A DNA stretch of 64,000 bases from Devosia yakushimensis (GTDB taxonomy: Bacteria; Pseudomonadota; Alphaproteobacteria; Rhizobiales; Devosiaceae): positions 2,790,001 through 2,854,000 of the forward strand of contig NZ_BSNG01000001.1 in the NCBI RefSeq assembly GCF_030159855.1, read 5' to 3'. The position numbers were made by a program, and so were the translations under genes. The notes beneath the pieces are model-generated. The model was not told where the DNA came from. It ran no database searches and saw only the letters and a list, made by a program, of their open reading frames with translations. Below are positions 34,859-43,557 of this stretch, one piece after another (position 1 is the first letter of the stretch; the number at the start of each line of letters is the position of its first letter).

Positions 34859-34967
34859 GCCTCCCTCCCCCTTGAGGGGAGGGATTGAGGGTGGGGGTCG
34901 GCGGGCTCTTGCGCAGAAAGCCGCAAGGGACCCCCACCCCGGCCCTCCCCTCAAGGGGGAGGGAGGC
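34859..34967. repeat. Family C large inverted repeat
   Basis: Left arm 34859-34899 (GCCTCCCTCCCCCTTGAGGG...) and right arm 34929-34967 (GACCCCCACCCCGGCCCTCC...) are inverted copies; each arm holds a palindrome around CCTTGAGGGG or CCCTCAAGG. The 29-bp centre holds GGCTCTTGCGCAGAAAGCC. It lies between the convergent DUF6101-like and ubiA genes. Confidence 0.85.
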
Positions 34968-35003
34968 CAGAACCACCAGCCCCTGCGCAAATCTGCCCAA
35001 ATC

Positions 35004-35948
35004 CTACCAAACCCACTCCGCCAGCAGTGCCAGCACCAGGGCAATCCCCACATAGTGGTTGCTGTAAAACCGCACGCCCGGATTGCCCGGCACATCGGCA
35101 TCGAGGGTCCAGACCTGCCAGGCCAAAATCCCTGCCGCGACCAGTGACAGCGCGAAAAACATCAATCCCGCCCCGGCCATGGTCGCGCCGGCGAGCCACA
35201 GCGCATAGGCGCCGGCATAGAAGCCGGTGACAATGGGCCTGGTCTTGCTGCCAAAGAGCCGTGCGGTGGATTTGACCCCGATCAGCGCATCGTCCTCGAT
35301 ATCCTGCACCGCATAGATGGTGTCATAGGCGATGACCCAGAGGATGGTGCCGAAATAGACCAGCAGGATGGCGGGCGAGAAGCCCCCGGTCTGGCTGCTC
35401 CAGCCCACCAAAGCGCCATAGGAAAAGGCGAGGCCCAAAAAGGCCTGCGGCCACCAGGTGACTCGCTTCATGAAGGGATAAATCGCCACCAGCACCAGCG
35501 AGGCCACCCCGGCAATCACCGTGAAGCGGTTGAACTGGAACAGGATGATCGCCCCGAGCAGCGCCTGCGCGACGAGGAAAGCCAGCGCCTGCCTGGCCGT
35601 TACCTGCCCCGCGGGGATCGGGCGCGAGCGGGTGCGCGCCACCTGCATGTCGATGTCGCGGTCGACAATGTCGTTGAATGTACAGCCGGCGCCGCGCATC
35701 AGCGTCGCGCCGATAGCCATGAGGATGCAGGCGATCCAGTCGAAGCCGCGCTCGGGATTGGCGATGGCCGCCAGCGCCAGCCCCCAGGTACAGGGCCAAA
35801 ACAGCAGATAGATGCCGATTGGCCGGTCCCACCGGGCCAGCCGCGCATAGGGCTTGAGCCAGGCGGGGGCATAGCGATCCACCCAATTGTCGGCCCTTGC
35901 ATCGGCAACCGTGCCGGAGGTGGGGGGAGTTTGATCGGTGTTGGTCAT
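35004..35948 (-). CDS. ubiA: 4-hydroxybenzoate polyprenyltransferase
   Basis: Adds the isoprenoid chain to 4-hydroxybenzoate in ubiquinone synthesis. The 314-residue membrane protein has the two Asp-rich sites CTFNDIVDRDIDMQVARTR and DTIYAVQDIEDDALIGVKS, and RARWDRPIGIYLLFWP-like N-terminal sequence. The ATG at 35948 is chosen; the frame runs 43 codons upstream, but that stretch is a family B repeat. Ubiquinol feeds the aa3 oxidase branch through the bc1 complex. Confidence 0.95.
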   Translation of the reverse strand: MTNTDQTPPTSGTVADARADNWVDRYAPAWLKPYARLARWDRPIGIYLLFWPCTWGLALAAIANPERGFDWIACILMAIGATLMRGAGCTFNDIVDRDIDMQVARTRSRPIPAGQVTARQALAFLVAQALLGAIILFQFNRFTVIAGVASLVLVAIYPFMKRVTWWPQAFLGLAFSYGALVGWSSQTGGFSPAILLVYFGTILWVIAYDTIYAVQDIEDDALIGVKSTARLFGSKTRPIVTGFYAGAYALWLAGATMAGAGLMFFALSLVAAGILAWQVWTLDADVPGNPGVRFYSNHYVGIALVLALLAEWVW

Positions 35949-35968
35949 CGCGCTCGCCAAAAACCACA

Positions 35969-36050
35969 AGGTCATTCCCGCGAAAGTGGGAACCTCTGTT
36001 GACAGTCGCTGCCTCGCAAATGGAGGTTCCCGCTTTCGCGGGAATGACCT
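35969..36050. repeat. Family B paired palindromic repeat
   Basis: AGGTCATTCCCGCGAAAGTG (from 35969) and the inverted CTTTCGCGGGAATGACCT (to 36050) form arms of about 28 bp with one mismatch, spacer about 25 bp. It lies in the gap between the divergent ubiA and rsmE genes and is read through by the open frame upstream of ubiA. Confidence 0.88.
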
Positions 36051-36128
36051 GGGTGGAAGAGAACCAGCCTTGATCAAGCGACGGCTTCAGTCCTAACTGC
36101 GCCGTGACCGCCAATCAACACGCTTGCC

Positions 36129-36878
36129 ATGCCCCGCACCCACGCTTCCCTGCCTCGTCTGCATATCGAACCCGACCTTGTCGCCCATGCCCAGCTCACC
36201 CTGGGCAAGGACCAGTCGCTCTATCTCGCCGCCGTTTTGCGCAAAAGCGTGGGCGATGAGGTCGTGCTGTTCAATGGCCGCGACGGGGCCTGGCTGAGCC
36301 GTCTCATCAGCGATTCCAAGAAATCGGTGACGCTCGATCTGGTCGAACAGATCGCGCCGCAGACCCCGGTTTCCGATCTCTGGTATGGCTTTGCCCCGCT
36401 CAAGACCGAGCGCCTGGATTATGTGGTGCAAAAGGCCGTCGAGATGGGGGCCGGCACCATCCAGCCGGTGCTGACCAAATATACCCAGGTCAGCCGCCTC
36501 AAGCATGACAAGCTGGTGGCCAATGCCATCGAAGCCGCCGAGCAATGCGAAGTGCTAAGCGTGCCCATCGTAGCCGCCGAGATCAGCCTGGACCGCCTGA
36601 TCGACTCCTGGGCCGCCGAACAGGGCGAACGCAAGCTGATCCTAGCCGATGAAAGCGCTGCCTCGGCCTCGCCCATCGAGGTCCTCTCAGCGCTGCGGGG
36701 GCAACCCGTCGGCATTTTGATCGGCCCCGAGGGCGGCTTTTCCGATGAAGAACGCGAGCGGCTGCGGGCGCAGAATTTTGTCGTTCCGATCAGTCTCGGC
36801 CCCAGAATTCTGCGTGCCGACACTGCTGCCGTGGCCGCTTTGGCCGTGATTCAAGCGACCATCGGTGATTGGCGATAA
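36129..36878 (+). CDS. rsmE: 16S rRNA (uracil-1498-N3)-methyltransferase
   Basis: SPOUT-class enzyme that methylates U1498 of 16S rRNA. The 249-residue product has an N-terminal PUA-like domain (VVLFNGRDGAWLSRL) and the knotted SAM site GILIGPEGGFSDEERE followed by LGPRILRADTAAVAALAVI, which are diagnostic. It starts 180 bp from the divergent ubiA and is followed 72 bp later by gshA. Confidence 0.96.
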   Translation: MPRTHASLPRLHIEPDLVAHAQLTLGKDQSLYLAAVLRKSVGDEVVLFNGRDGAWLSRLISDSKKSVTLDLVEQIAPQTPVSDLWYGFAPLKTERLDYVVQKAVEMGAGTIQPVLTKYTQVSRLKHDKLVANAIEAAEQCEVLSVPIVAAEISLDRLIDSWAAEQGERKLILADESAASASPIEVLSALRGQPVGILIGPEGGFSDEERERLRAQNFVVPISLGPRILRADTAAVAALAVIQATIGDWR

Positions 36879-36950
36879 AAGCCGATTGCTTTCGGCTTGC
36901 GCCTCGCTATGTTCGCGCCAACAATGACCCCCTCATAGCAAGAGGACTTT

Positions 36951-38321
36951 ATGGCCGGCGCCGAAACATTTTCGCCCCTGATTGAATCGCGGGCCGACCT
37001 CATCGACGGTATGGCGCGGGGCTGTAAACCCGCCGAGCAATGGCGCATCGGCACCGAGCACGAAAAACACGTGTTCCACACCAATCCGCTCCGCCCGGTG
37101 GCCTATGAGGGGCCCGATGGCATTCATGCGCTGCTGGACGGCGTTGCCGAGCGCACCGGCTGGAAGCCGTTCTTCGACGGGGAAAATCCCATCGGCCTCT
37201 GGGACGAGCAAAGCCATGGCGGCATTTCGCTCGAGCCCGGCGGCCAGTTCGAGCTTTCGGGCGCGCCCCAGCCCGATCTGCACGCTGCCGCCGCCGAAAC
37301 CGCTGAGCACATGGCAGTGGTCAAATCCGTCGCCGCTCCGCTCGATATCCATTTCCTGGGTCTGGGCGTCACCCCGCTCTGGAGCGTGGCCGAGATCAAG
37401 GTCATGCCCAAATCGCGCTATGGCATCATGGCGCCCTATATGGACAAGGTCGGCACGCTGGGCACTTCGATGATGTTCCGCTCGGCCACGGTGCAGACCA
37501 ATCTCGATTTTTCGAGCGAAGCAGACATGGTCAAGAAGTTCCGCGTGTCGCTGGCGTTGCAACCCGTGGCCACGGCGCTCTTTGCCAATTCGCCCTTCGT
37601 TGATGGCAAGGACAGCGGCTATCTGAGCTTCCGCAGCCATATCTGGCTGCATACCGACAATGCCCGCACCGGCATGCTGCCCTTCGTGTTCGAAGAAGGG
37701 TTCGGCTTCGAGCAATATGCCGATTATGCGCTTGATGTGCCGATGTATTTCGTCATCCGCGACGGCAAATATATCAATGTGGCCGGCGAGAGTTTCCGCG
37801 CATTCCTCGAAGGCAAGCTGCCGCAATTGCCCGGCGAAAAGCCGACCCGGCGCGACTGGAACTACCATCTGGGCACCATCTTCCCCGAAGTGCGGCTCAA
37901 GCAGTTCCTGGAAATGCGCGGCGCCGATATGGGCGACGAAAAGTCCGTCACCGCGCTCTCGGCCTTCTGGGTCGGGCTGCTCTATGACGATGTTTCGCTC
38001 GAAGCCGCCTATGAGCTGATCGAGCCGTGGACCGATGAAGAGCGCGAAACCATGCGCCGCGAAGTGCCGCGCCTGGGGCTCAACACGCCGCATGATCGTT
38101 CCAATCTCTACGACATCGCCGCCCAGGCCGTGGGCATTGCCGAGGCGGGCCTCGTCCGCCGCAACCGCCGCAATGGAAAGGGCCAGGACGAAACCATCCA
38201 CCTGGCCCCCCTCGAAGAAACCATCCGCCTCGCCAAATCCCCGGCCGAACGGTGGCTCGAGAAATTCCACGGCGAGTGGAATGGGGATTTGACCCGGATT
38301 TTCAAAGAAGCAGAGATGTAG
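36951..38321 (+). CDS. gshA: Glutamate-cysteine ligase
   Basis: First enzyme of glutathione synthesis. The 456-residue product is of the plant/alphaproteobacterial type: EQWRIGTEHEKHVF, GGISLEPGGQFELSGAP, MFRSATVQTNLDFSSEADM and RRDWNYHLGTIFPEVRLK. Length is usual for that type. The ATG has agaggac 7 bp ahead. The gene may be co-transcribed with rsmE. Confidence 0.96.
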   Translation: MAGAETFSPLIESRADLIDGMARGCKPAEQWRIGTEHEKHVFHTNPLRPVAYEGPDGIHALLDGVAERTGWKPFFDGENPIGLWDEQSHGGISLEPGGQFELSGAPQPDLHAAAAETAEHMAVVKSVAAPLDIHFLGLGVTPLWSVAEIKVMPKSRYGIMAPYMDKVGTLGTSMMFRSATVQTNLDFSSEADMVKKFRVSLALQPVATALFANSPFVDGKDSGYLSFRSHIWLHTDNARTGMLPFVFEEGFGFEQYADYALDVPMYFVIRDGKYINVAGESFRAFLEGKLPQLPGEKPTRRDWNYHLGTIFPEVRLKQFLEMRGADMGDEKSVTALSAFWVGLLYDDVSLEAAYELIEPWTDEERETMRREVPRLGLNTPHDRSNLYDIAAQAVGIAEAGLVRRNRRNGKGQDETIHLAPLEETIRLAKSPAERWLEKFHGEWNGDLTRIFKEAEM

Positions 38322-38357
38322 GCTGGGGAAGAGCAGGCACAGTCCTACCCCCACCAC

Positions 38358-38463
38358 GGTGTCATTCCGGCGAAGGCCGGAATCCATGCTGAAGACCATT
38401 CCCAAGCTGGATGATGCGGCGCACCACGGACCTGGATCCCGGCCTTCGCCGGGATGATCCCGT
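38358..38463. repeat. Family B paired palindromic repeat (diverged)
   Basis: GTCATTCCGGCGAAGGCCGG (from 38361) and CCGGCCTTCGCCGGGATGAT (to about 38456) are inverted arms with a spacer of about 46 bp. Compared with the other family B copies the core is CCGG-rich, with compensating changes that keep the palindrome, so pairing is conserved. It follows gshA. Confidence 0.82.
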
Positions 38464-38497
38464 GAATGGAAGCAATTTTGCGCTAATCATCAACAAC

Positions 38498-38590
38498 CAC
38501 CGCATCTCCCTCGGGCTTGACCCGAGGGCCATCCTCAACCCGGCACAAGCGGCGAGTGGCCCTCGGATCAAGTCCGAGGGAGAGCGGTGG
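38498..38590. repeat. Family A paired palindromic repeat
   Basis: CCTCGGGCTTGACCCGAGG (38509-38527) faces CCTCGGATCAAGTCCGAGG (about 38561-38579). The centre contains AACCCGGCACAAGCGGCGAG, the same 20 bases as in the copy at 49.2 kb, so family A copies share more than their palindromes. It lies directly after a family B copy and before purD. The 354-bp gap between gshA and purD holds essentially only these two repeats. Confidence 0.88.
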
Positions 38591-38675
38591 GTGGCATGAA
38601 TTGAGTTCCCCCAAAAGCCTTGCCTCCCCGCTTTATCTCGTGCATCACCCCGCCAGGTAGCGGCGGAGGCGAAGC

Positions 38676-39959
38676 ATGCGGGTTCTGGTCATTGGTGGCG
38701 GCGGACGTGAGCATGCCCTGGCGTGGAAAATCGCGCAGTCGCCCAGGCTGACCAAGCTCTTCATCGCGCCGGGCAATGGCGGCACCGGGGCAGTGGCTGA
38801 AAACCTGCCGGTCGATATCACCGACCATGCAGCCGTCATCGCGCTCTGCCATCAGCACGAAATCGACTTCGTCGTGGTCGGCCCCGATGCGCAGGTCGTC
38901 GCCGGGCTGGGCGATGATGTGCGGGCGGCCGGTTTCACCTGTTTCTGCCCGTCCAAGGCTGCCGGGCAGCTCGAAGGCTCAAAAGGCTTCACCAAGGCAC
39001 TGTGCGACGAGATGGATATCCCCACCGCCGCCTATGGCCGCTTCGACAACGAAGCCGCAGCCCTCGCCCATATCTACACCCATGGCGCGCCCATCGTGAT
39101 CAAGGCCGATGGCCTGGCCGCCGGCAAGGGCGTCACCGTGGCGATGAGCGTCGAGGAAGCCGAAGAGGCCGTGATCGACTGCTTTGCCGGAGCCTTCGGC
39201 GCCTCGGGCGCCGAGGTCGTGATCGAGGAATTCATGGAAGGCGAGGAGGTCAGCCTTTTCGTGCTCTGCGACGGCAGCACCATCCAGCCGCTCACCACCG
39301 CGCAGGACCACAAGCGCGCCTTTGACGGCGACACCGGCCCCAATACCGGGGGCATGGGGGCCTATTCACCGGCCGATGTGATGAGTCGCGCGCAATATGA
39401 CGAGGCCATGGCCCGCATTATCGAACCCACCGTGCGGGGCCTGGCCGCGCGCGGTACGCCCTATCAGGGCGTGCTTTATGCCGGGCTGATGCTCACCGAA
39501 ACCGGCCCGCGGCTTGTCGAATACAATGCCCGCTTCGGCGACCCCGAAACGCAGGCGATGATGCTGCGGCTCGATAGCGACCTGCTGGAGCTGCTTCATG
39601 CCACCGCCACAGGCAATCTGGCGGGCCAGAGCGTGGCCTGGAAAGATCAATATGCGTTGACCGTCATCATGGCGACCCAGGGCTATCCGGGCGACTATGG
39701 CAAGGGCAGCGAGATCAAAAATGCCGAGGGTCTCGATACGGCAGATCTGCATGTCTTTCATGCGGGAACGCAGCGCGATGGCGCGCGTTTATTGGCTGCC
39801 GGCGGGCGTGTGCTGAATGTCACCGCGCTGGGTTCGAGCGTGAAAGAGGCGCAGCAGCGTGCTTACGCAGGCGTGGACCAGATTGTTTGGCCAGAAGGCT
39901 TTTGCCGCCGAGACATCGGCTGGCGGCAGATTGCCAGGGAATCCACCACATCGGCGTGA
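38676..39959 (+). CDS. purD: Phosphoribosylamine-glycine ligase (GAR synthetase)
   Basis: Second step of purine synthesis. The 427-residue product has MRVLVIGGGGREHALAWK, the ATP-grasp sections IKADGLAAGKGVTVAMS and EEFMEGEEVSLFVLCDG, DHKRAFDGDTGPNTGGMGAY and LVEYNARFGDPETQ. The start is preceded by ggcggaggcg. The C-terminus (from about residue 400) is longer than the core but not unusual. Confidence 0.97.
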   Translation: MRVLVIGGGGREHALAWKIAQSPRLTKLFIAPGNGGTGAVAENLPVDITDHAAVIALCHQHEIDFVVVGPDAQVVAGLGDDVRAAGFTCFCPSKAAGQLEGSKGFTKALCDEMDIPTAAYGRFDNEAAALAHIYTHGAPIVIKADGLAAGKGVTVAMSVEEAEEAVIDCFAGAFGASGAEVVIEEFMEGEEVSLFVLCDGSTIQPLTTAQDHKRAFDGDTGPNTGGMGAYSPADVMSRAQYDEAMARIIEPTVRGLAARGTPYQGVLYAGLMLTETGPRLVEYNARFGDPETQAMMLRLDSDLLELLHATATGNLAGQSVAWKDQYALTVIMATQGYPGDYGKGSEIKNAEGLDTADLHVFHAGTQRDGARLLAAGGRVLNVTALGSSVKEAQQRAYAGVDQIVWPEGFCRRDIGWRQIARESTTSA

Positions 39960-40110
39960 ACCCTTTGGCAAGGGGCTGCCCCTACCCTATCCCTCATCCG
40001 GGAAGAAGCCGTCGCGGCGCCCGCTGACCCCGCTGCAAATCCGGGGCAAGGCAATCGCGGACCAGCTTCGCCCGAATGACAGGGAGCAGGCCAGCAAGGA
40101 GCGGGCCAGA

Positions 40111-40983
40111 GTGAGCACGATATCCGGACCGAGGATCGGAGTAGCCCTGGGGGGCGGGTCGGCGCGCGGGCTGACGCATATTCCCTATATCGAAGCGATG
40201 GACGAACTCGGGCTCAAGCCCTCGGTCATCTCGGGCACCTCGATCGGCGCGCTGATCGGGGCCGGCTGGGCAGCCGGCATGACCGGTGCGGAACTGCGCG
40301 AGCATTCCTTCAACGTGCTGGGCACGATGAAGATCATCGCCACCAAGCTCTGGGCCACCCAGATTCGGGGCATTAGCGGCATTCTCAAGAACGGCATTTC
40401 GATGCAGCTCGATGCCACCCATGTCGTGGATGCCTTTACCCCACCCTATTTCCCGCGCGAGTTCAAAGACCTCAAAATCCCGCTCTATGTGGTGGCGACC
40501 GACTTCCAATCCTGGCACCAGGTGGTGTTCAATTCCGGGCTGCTGCGCCCGGCCATTGCCGGCTCGATTGCCATTCCGAGCCTGTTCCGGCCGGTGGTCT
40601 ATGCCAATCACCTGCTGGTCGATGGCGGGGTGGTCAATCCGCTGCCGCTCGACCAGGCCGATATCGACACCGATTTCCTGATCGGCATCGACGTCAATGG
40701 CGACCCCTCCCAAAGCATTGCCAGGACCGATCACAAGCCGCTCGACATCTGGTTCGGCTCGGCCCAGATCATGATGCATTCGCTGACCGCCCATATGATG
40801 GCGGCCTATCCGCCCGACATCTATATCCGCCCCCATGTCGCCAGTTTCGGCGCCCTCGAATTCTGGCGGGTGCGCGAAATCGTCGCCAATGCGGAGCCGG
40901 AAAAAGACCGTTTCAAGCGCCTGCTGGAAACCAAGATCGAAGCCTATATCCAGGGCAAGGTGCCGGTGATCGAGAGCAATTAG
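40111..40983 (+). CDS. Patatin-like phospholipase family protein
   Basis: Serine acyl hydrolase. The 290-residue product has the oxyanion loop GGGSARGLTH, the nucleophile in SGTSIGALIG (S44), and the dyad Asp in LVDGGVVNPLP (D171), as in bacterial RssA/NTE-type proteins. No signal peptide, so it is cytosolic or membrane-surface. I chose GTG at 40111 with aaggag 9 bp ahead; the frame is open upstream into purD but that part has no similarity. Lipid substrate unknown. Confidence 0.9.
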   Translation: MSTISGPRIGVALGGGSARGLTHIPYIEAMDELGLKPSVISGTSIGALIGAGWAAGMTGAELREHSFNVLGTMKIIATKLWATQIRGISGILKNGISMQLDATHVVDAFTPPYFPREFKDLKIPLYVVATDFQSWHQVVFNSGLLRPAIAGSIAIPSLFRPVVYANHLLVDGGVVNPLPLDQADIDTDFLIGIDVNGDPSQSIARTDHKPLDIWFGSAQIMMHSLTAHMMAAYPPDIYIRPHVASFGALEFWRVREIVANAEPEKDRFKRLLETKIEAYIQGKVPVIESN

Positions 40984-40985
40984 GG

Positions 40986-41360
40986 CTAGCGCCTCGCGAT
41001 CGTGCCTTGATGAAACAGCATTTGCCACTGCTTGCCATTGTGCTTCCAGATGGAGCTTCGCAGAACGCATCGTTCCGATCCGTCGCTTTGCTCGCTACGG
41101 CTTTCATAGGTCAGGAGCACGACGTCGGGACCAATCGGCATCAAAGTATGGTTGGCCGTGCGAAGTTGGCCGCTGTCCTCGTCATTTTCTTCAGCCAGAA
41201 GATCTATGATTTGCTCCCGCCGATAGACAGCTCCCGACGCGCCGAACTCGACAAAATCCTCGGCCAAGAGGTTTTCGACGGCCTGCCGTGAGCGCCTGGT
41301 CTCCGGCTTGTGAAGCGCCTCTTCCAACGACCATATTTCGGCAAACTCAGGAAGGGGCAT
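40986..41360 (-). CDS. DUF4440 / NTF2-like protein
   Basis: 124 residues with an NTF2-like pattern: helical start (EIWSLEEALHKPETRRS), LLAEDFVEFGASGAVYRRE, then strands VVLLTYESR and SSIWKHNGKQWQMLFHQGT. DUF4440 members include ketosteroid-isomerase-like enzymes and many unknowns. The ATG at 41360 has cggag directly before it, too close for a normal ribosome-binding site, so the start is uncertain. Convergent with the patatin gene (2 bp between stops). Confidence 0.8.
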   Translation of the reverse strand: MPLPEFAEIWSLEEALHKPETRRSRQAVENLLAEDFVEFGASGAVYRREQIIDLLAEENDEDSGQLRTANHTLMPIGPDVVLLTYESRSEQSDGSERCVLRSSIWKHNGKQWQMLFHQGTIARR

Positions 41361-41457
41361 CTCCGAATGGCTCCGGTGGCAAAAGCGCAACTTTAGCCAT
41401 GCATGCAATGGCTTGTACACTCTCGCCGATGAACCGTGACGTGCGCTAAGCGCGCCC

Positions 41458-41550
41458 ACCCACAATGTCATTCCCGCGAAAGCGGGAACCTCTGTTTCCA
41501 AAACCCAGCAGCAAAACGGAAGTCCCCGCTTTCGCGGGGATGACACTGTG
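41458..41550. repeat. Family B paired palindromic repeat
   Basis: TGTCATTCCCGCGAAAGCGG (from 41466) and CCCCGCTTTCGCGGGGATGA (to about 41542) are inverted arms; the right one has GGGG in place of GGGA. About 40 bp further on, CTCTCCCCTTGCGGAGAGGGG (about 41586-41606) looks like a family C half. This is part of the 439-bp gap between the DUF4440 gene and fabV. Confidence 0.85.
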
Positions 41551-41671
41551 GGAATTTCCAAGCTCTCCATGGCCTCGATGCGGCACTCTCCCCTTGCGGA
41601 GAGGGGTTGGGGAGCGAACGGCGGCTGGACCCGGAATCGGTCGCTGCCACCGAGCTTAACCACACCACTTT

Positions 41672-41765
41672 GCTCCCTCGGGCTTGACCCGAGGGCCTGC
41701 AAGGTTACGCACTGAGCCTGGTGCAAGCGGTGAAAGGCCCTCGGGCCAAGCCCGAGGGAGACGCT
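41672..41765. repeat. Family A paired palindromic repeat
   Basis: CCTCGGGCTTGACCCGAGG (41675-41694 region) faces CCTCGGGCCAAGCCCGAGG (about 41739-41758). The centre has GCCTGGTGCAAGCGGTGAA, a diverged form of the sequence in the copies at 38.5 and 49.3 kb. It lies just after the end of fabV. Confidence 0.85.
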
Positions 41766-41799
41766 GGTGATGGGATAGGGCGGTACGCAGTGCCCGCTA

Positions 41800-42963
41800 C
41801 TAAACCTCGCGCGGATCCACGTCCGCGCTGTAATCCACCCCACCAAGACCAAAGCCGAAGAGTTTCAAAAATTCTTCGCGGTATTTCGGCAGGTCGGCCA
41901 GCTTGGGCAGTGTCTCGGTGGAGAGCAGCGGCCAGCGGCGGATCATTTCGGCCTGGACGGTCTCGGACAATTCCCAGTCGTCGACGCGGATGCGGTGTTC
42001 GTCATCGAGCGCGGGATTGTCCAGCTTGGTGCGGAACAGGCGGTCGATCTGCTCGATCGTGCCTTCGTTCACGCCCATCTCGGCCATGACCTTGAGCAGC
42101 AGCGTGCCATAGAGCGGCACGACGGGAATGGCGGAGCTGGCCTGGGTCACCACGGCCTTCAGCGCCACGACATAGGCGCTCTGGTCAGTGAAGCGGGCGC
42201 GAATTTCCCTGGCGGCGCGGTCGAGATCGGCCTTGGCCACGCCCAGCGTGCCCTTGTGGTAGATCGGCCAGGTCAGCTCACTGCCCAGATAAGTATAGTT
42301 GAGCGTGGTGAAACCATCGGCGAGTACGCCGGCATCGGCCAGAGCCGAAATCCAGAGCTGCCAGTCTTCGCCGCCCATGACCTTGACGGTGGCCTTGGCT
42401 TCCTCGTCGGTCGCCGGTTCGATGACAACTTCGGATACTTCGCCGGTGGCAGTGTTGAGAGTCTTGGCTTCGACGGCGGCGCCGAAGGGCTTGATGGCCG
42501 AACGATAGGTTTCCCCGGTGGCCGGATCGGTGCGGACGGGGGAGGCCAGGCTATAGACGATCAGATCGACCTGACCCAAATTCTGGCGGATCGCTTCGAC
42601 GGTTTCGGCCTTGACGGCATCGGAAAAGGCATCGCCTTCAATGGTCAGCGCCAGCCGGCCGACGGCCTTGGCGCGCTGCTCGAAGGCGCGGTTATTGTAC
42701 CAGCCGGCGCTGGCGGTCTTGTTTTCGGCCGGCGGCTTTTCGAAGGACACACCGATCGTATCGGCATCGCTACCGAACGTATTGACGATGCGCGAGGCGA
42801 GGCCATAGCCGGTGGAGCACCCCAGCACCAGCACCCGGCGCCGGGCCGAGGGGATCGCGCCCTTGACCACGACATGGTCGATCTGGCGCTGAACATTGGT
42901 CGCGCAACCGGTGGGATGCGCGGTGGTGCAGATGAAGCCACGGATTTTGGGCTCGATGATCAT
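41800..42963 (-). CDS. fabV: Trans-2-enoyl-ACP/CoA reductase, FabV type
   Basis: NAD(P)H-dependent last step of fatty acid elongation. The 387-residue product begins MIIEPKIRGFICTTAHPTGC and has the Rossmann part RVLVLGCSTGYGLASRI, IVYSLASPVRTDP and the FabV active-site spacing Y-x8-K in PIYHKGTLGVAK. FabV enzymes are generally resistant to triclosan, unlike FabI. The ATG at 42963 starts the homology; 22 upstream codons do not match. Slightly shorter than the typical 395-400 residues. Confidence 0.95.
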   Translation of the reverse strand: MIIEPKIRGFICTTAHPTGCATNVQRQIDHVVVKGAIPSARRRVLVLGCSTGYGLASRIVNTFGSDADTIGVSFEKPPAENKTASAGWYNNRAFEQRAKAVGRLALTIEGDAFSDAVKAETVEAIRQNLGQVDLIVYSLASPVRTDPATGETYRSAIKPFGAAVEAKTLNTATGEVSEVVIEPATDEEAKATVKVMGGEDWQLWISALADAGVLADGFTTLNYTYLGSELTWPIYHKGTLGVAKADLDRAAREIRARFTDQSAYVVALKAVVTQASSAIPVVPLYGTLLLKVMAEMGVNEGTIEQIDRLFRTKLDNPALDDEHRIRVDDWELSETVQAEMIRRWPLLSTETLPKLADLPKYREEFLKLFGFGLGGVDYSADVDPREV

Positions 42964-43095
42964 GGGCGGGGGCTCCGAATGGTCGTGACTTCCGCAATAG
43001 CGTGCCAAAAGCGGCACGGCTAGGGCCACATGCGATTCTGATGTGGGTTAGGGCGGCGAATATGGGGTTTGAGGGATCGGGGCTCATGATAGCCC

Positions 43096-43548
43096 CTACT
43101 CCCTCAGCCCCCGGAAAAACGCCTTCAACAGCGCTTCGGAGCGGCTGGCGCCAATGCCCCCGATAACCTCCGGATGATGATGACAGGTGGGCTGTTCGAA
43201 CAGCCGCACCCCGTTTTCCACCGCGCCGGCCTTGGGGTCCTCGGCCGCGAAATAGACACGGCGGAGCCGGACATGGGCGATGGCTCCGGCACACATGGCG
43301 CAGGGTTCGAGCGTCACATAGAGATCGCAGCCATCGAGCCGCCCGGTGCCGCGCCGAGCCAGGGCCGTGCGGATAGCAAGCATTTCGGCATGGCCGGTGG
43401 GGTCGTTGAGCGCCTTCATGCGATTGCGTTCGGCGGCAAGCACGGTCTCGCCCTCGACGATCACCGCGCCCACCGGCGCTTCGCCATGGGCCGCGGCCTC
43501 CTCGGCCAGGGTCAGCGCCAGATCCATGGGTGAGCGGGGTGCAGTCAT
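43096..43548 (-). CDS. tadA: tRNA adenosine(34) deaminase
   Basis: Makes inosine at the wobble position of tRNA-Arg(ACG). The 150-residue product has the zinc-dependent deaminase motifs HAE (H53-A-E55) and PCAMC (C83, C86), with the family blocks APVGAVIV and NDPTGHAEMLAIR. Length is usual. It lies 9 bp after the end of the LysR gene on the same strand. Confidence 0.96.
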   Translation of the reverse strand: MTAPRSPMDLALTLAEEAAAHGEAPVGAVIVEGETVLAAERNRMKALNDPTGHAEMLAIRTALARRGTGRLDGCDLYVTLEPCAMCAGAIAHVRLRRVYFAAEDPKAGAVENGVRLFEQPTCHHHPEVIGGIGASRSEALLKAFFRGLRE

Positions 43549-43557
43549 GGCGCTTGT

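Noticed and set aside
35949..36077. N-terminal extension of UbiA
   Set aside because: The 43 extra codons translate a family B repeat (RKREPPF-like peptide), a known artefact of such repeats; the ATG at 35948 begins real homology.
39859..40110. Longer form of the patatin-like protein starting inside purD
   Set aside because: The upstream codons lack similarity and overlap purD; GTG at 40111 has a good aaggag site and starts the conserved part.
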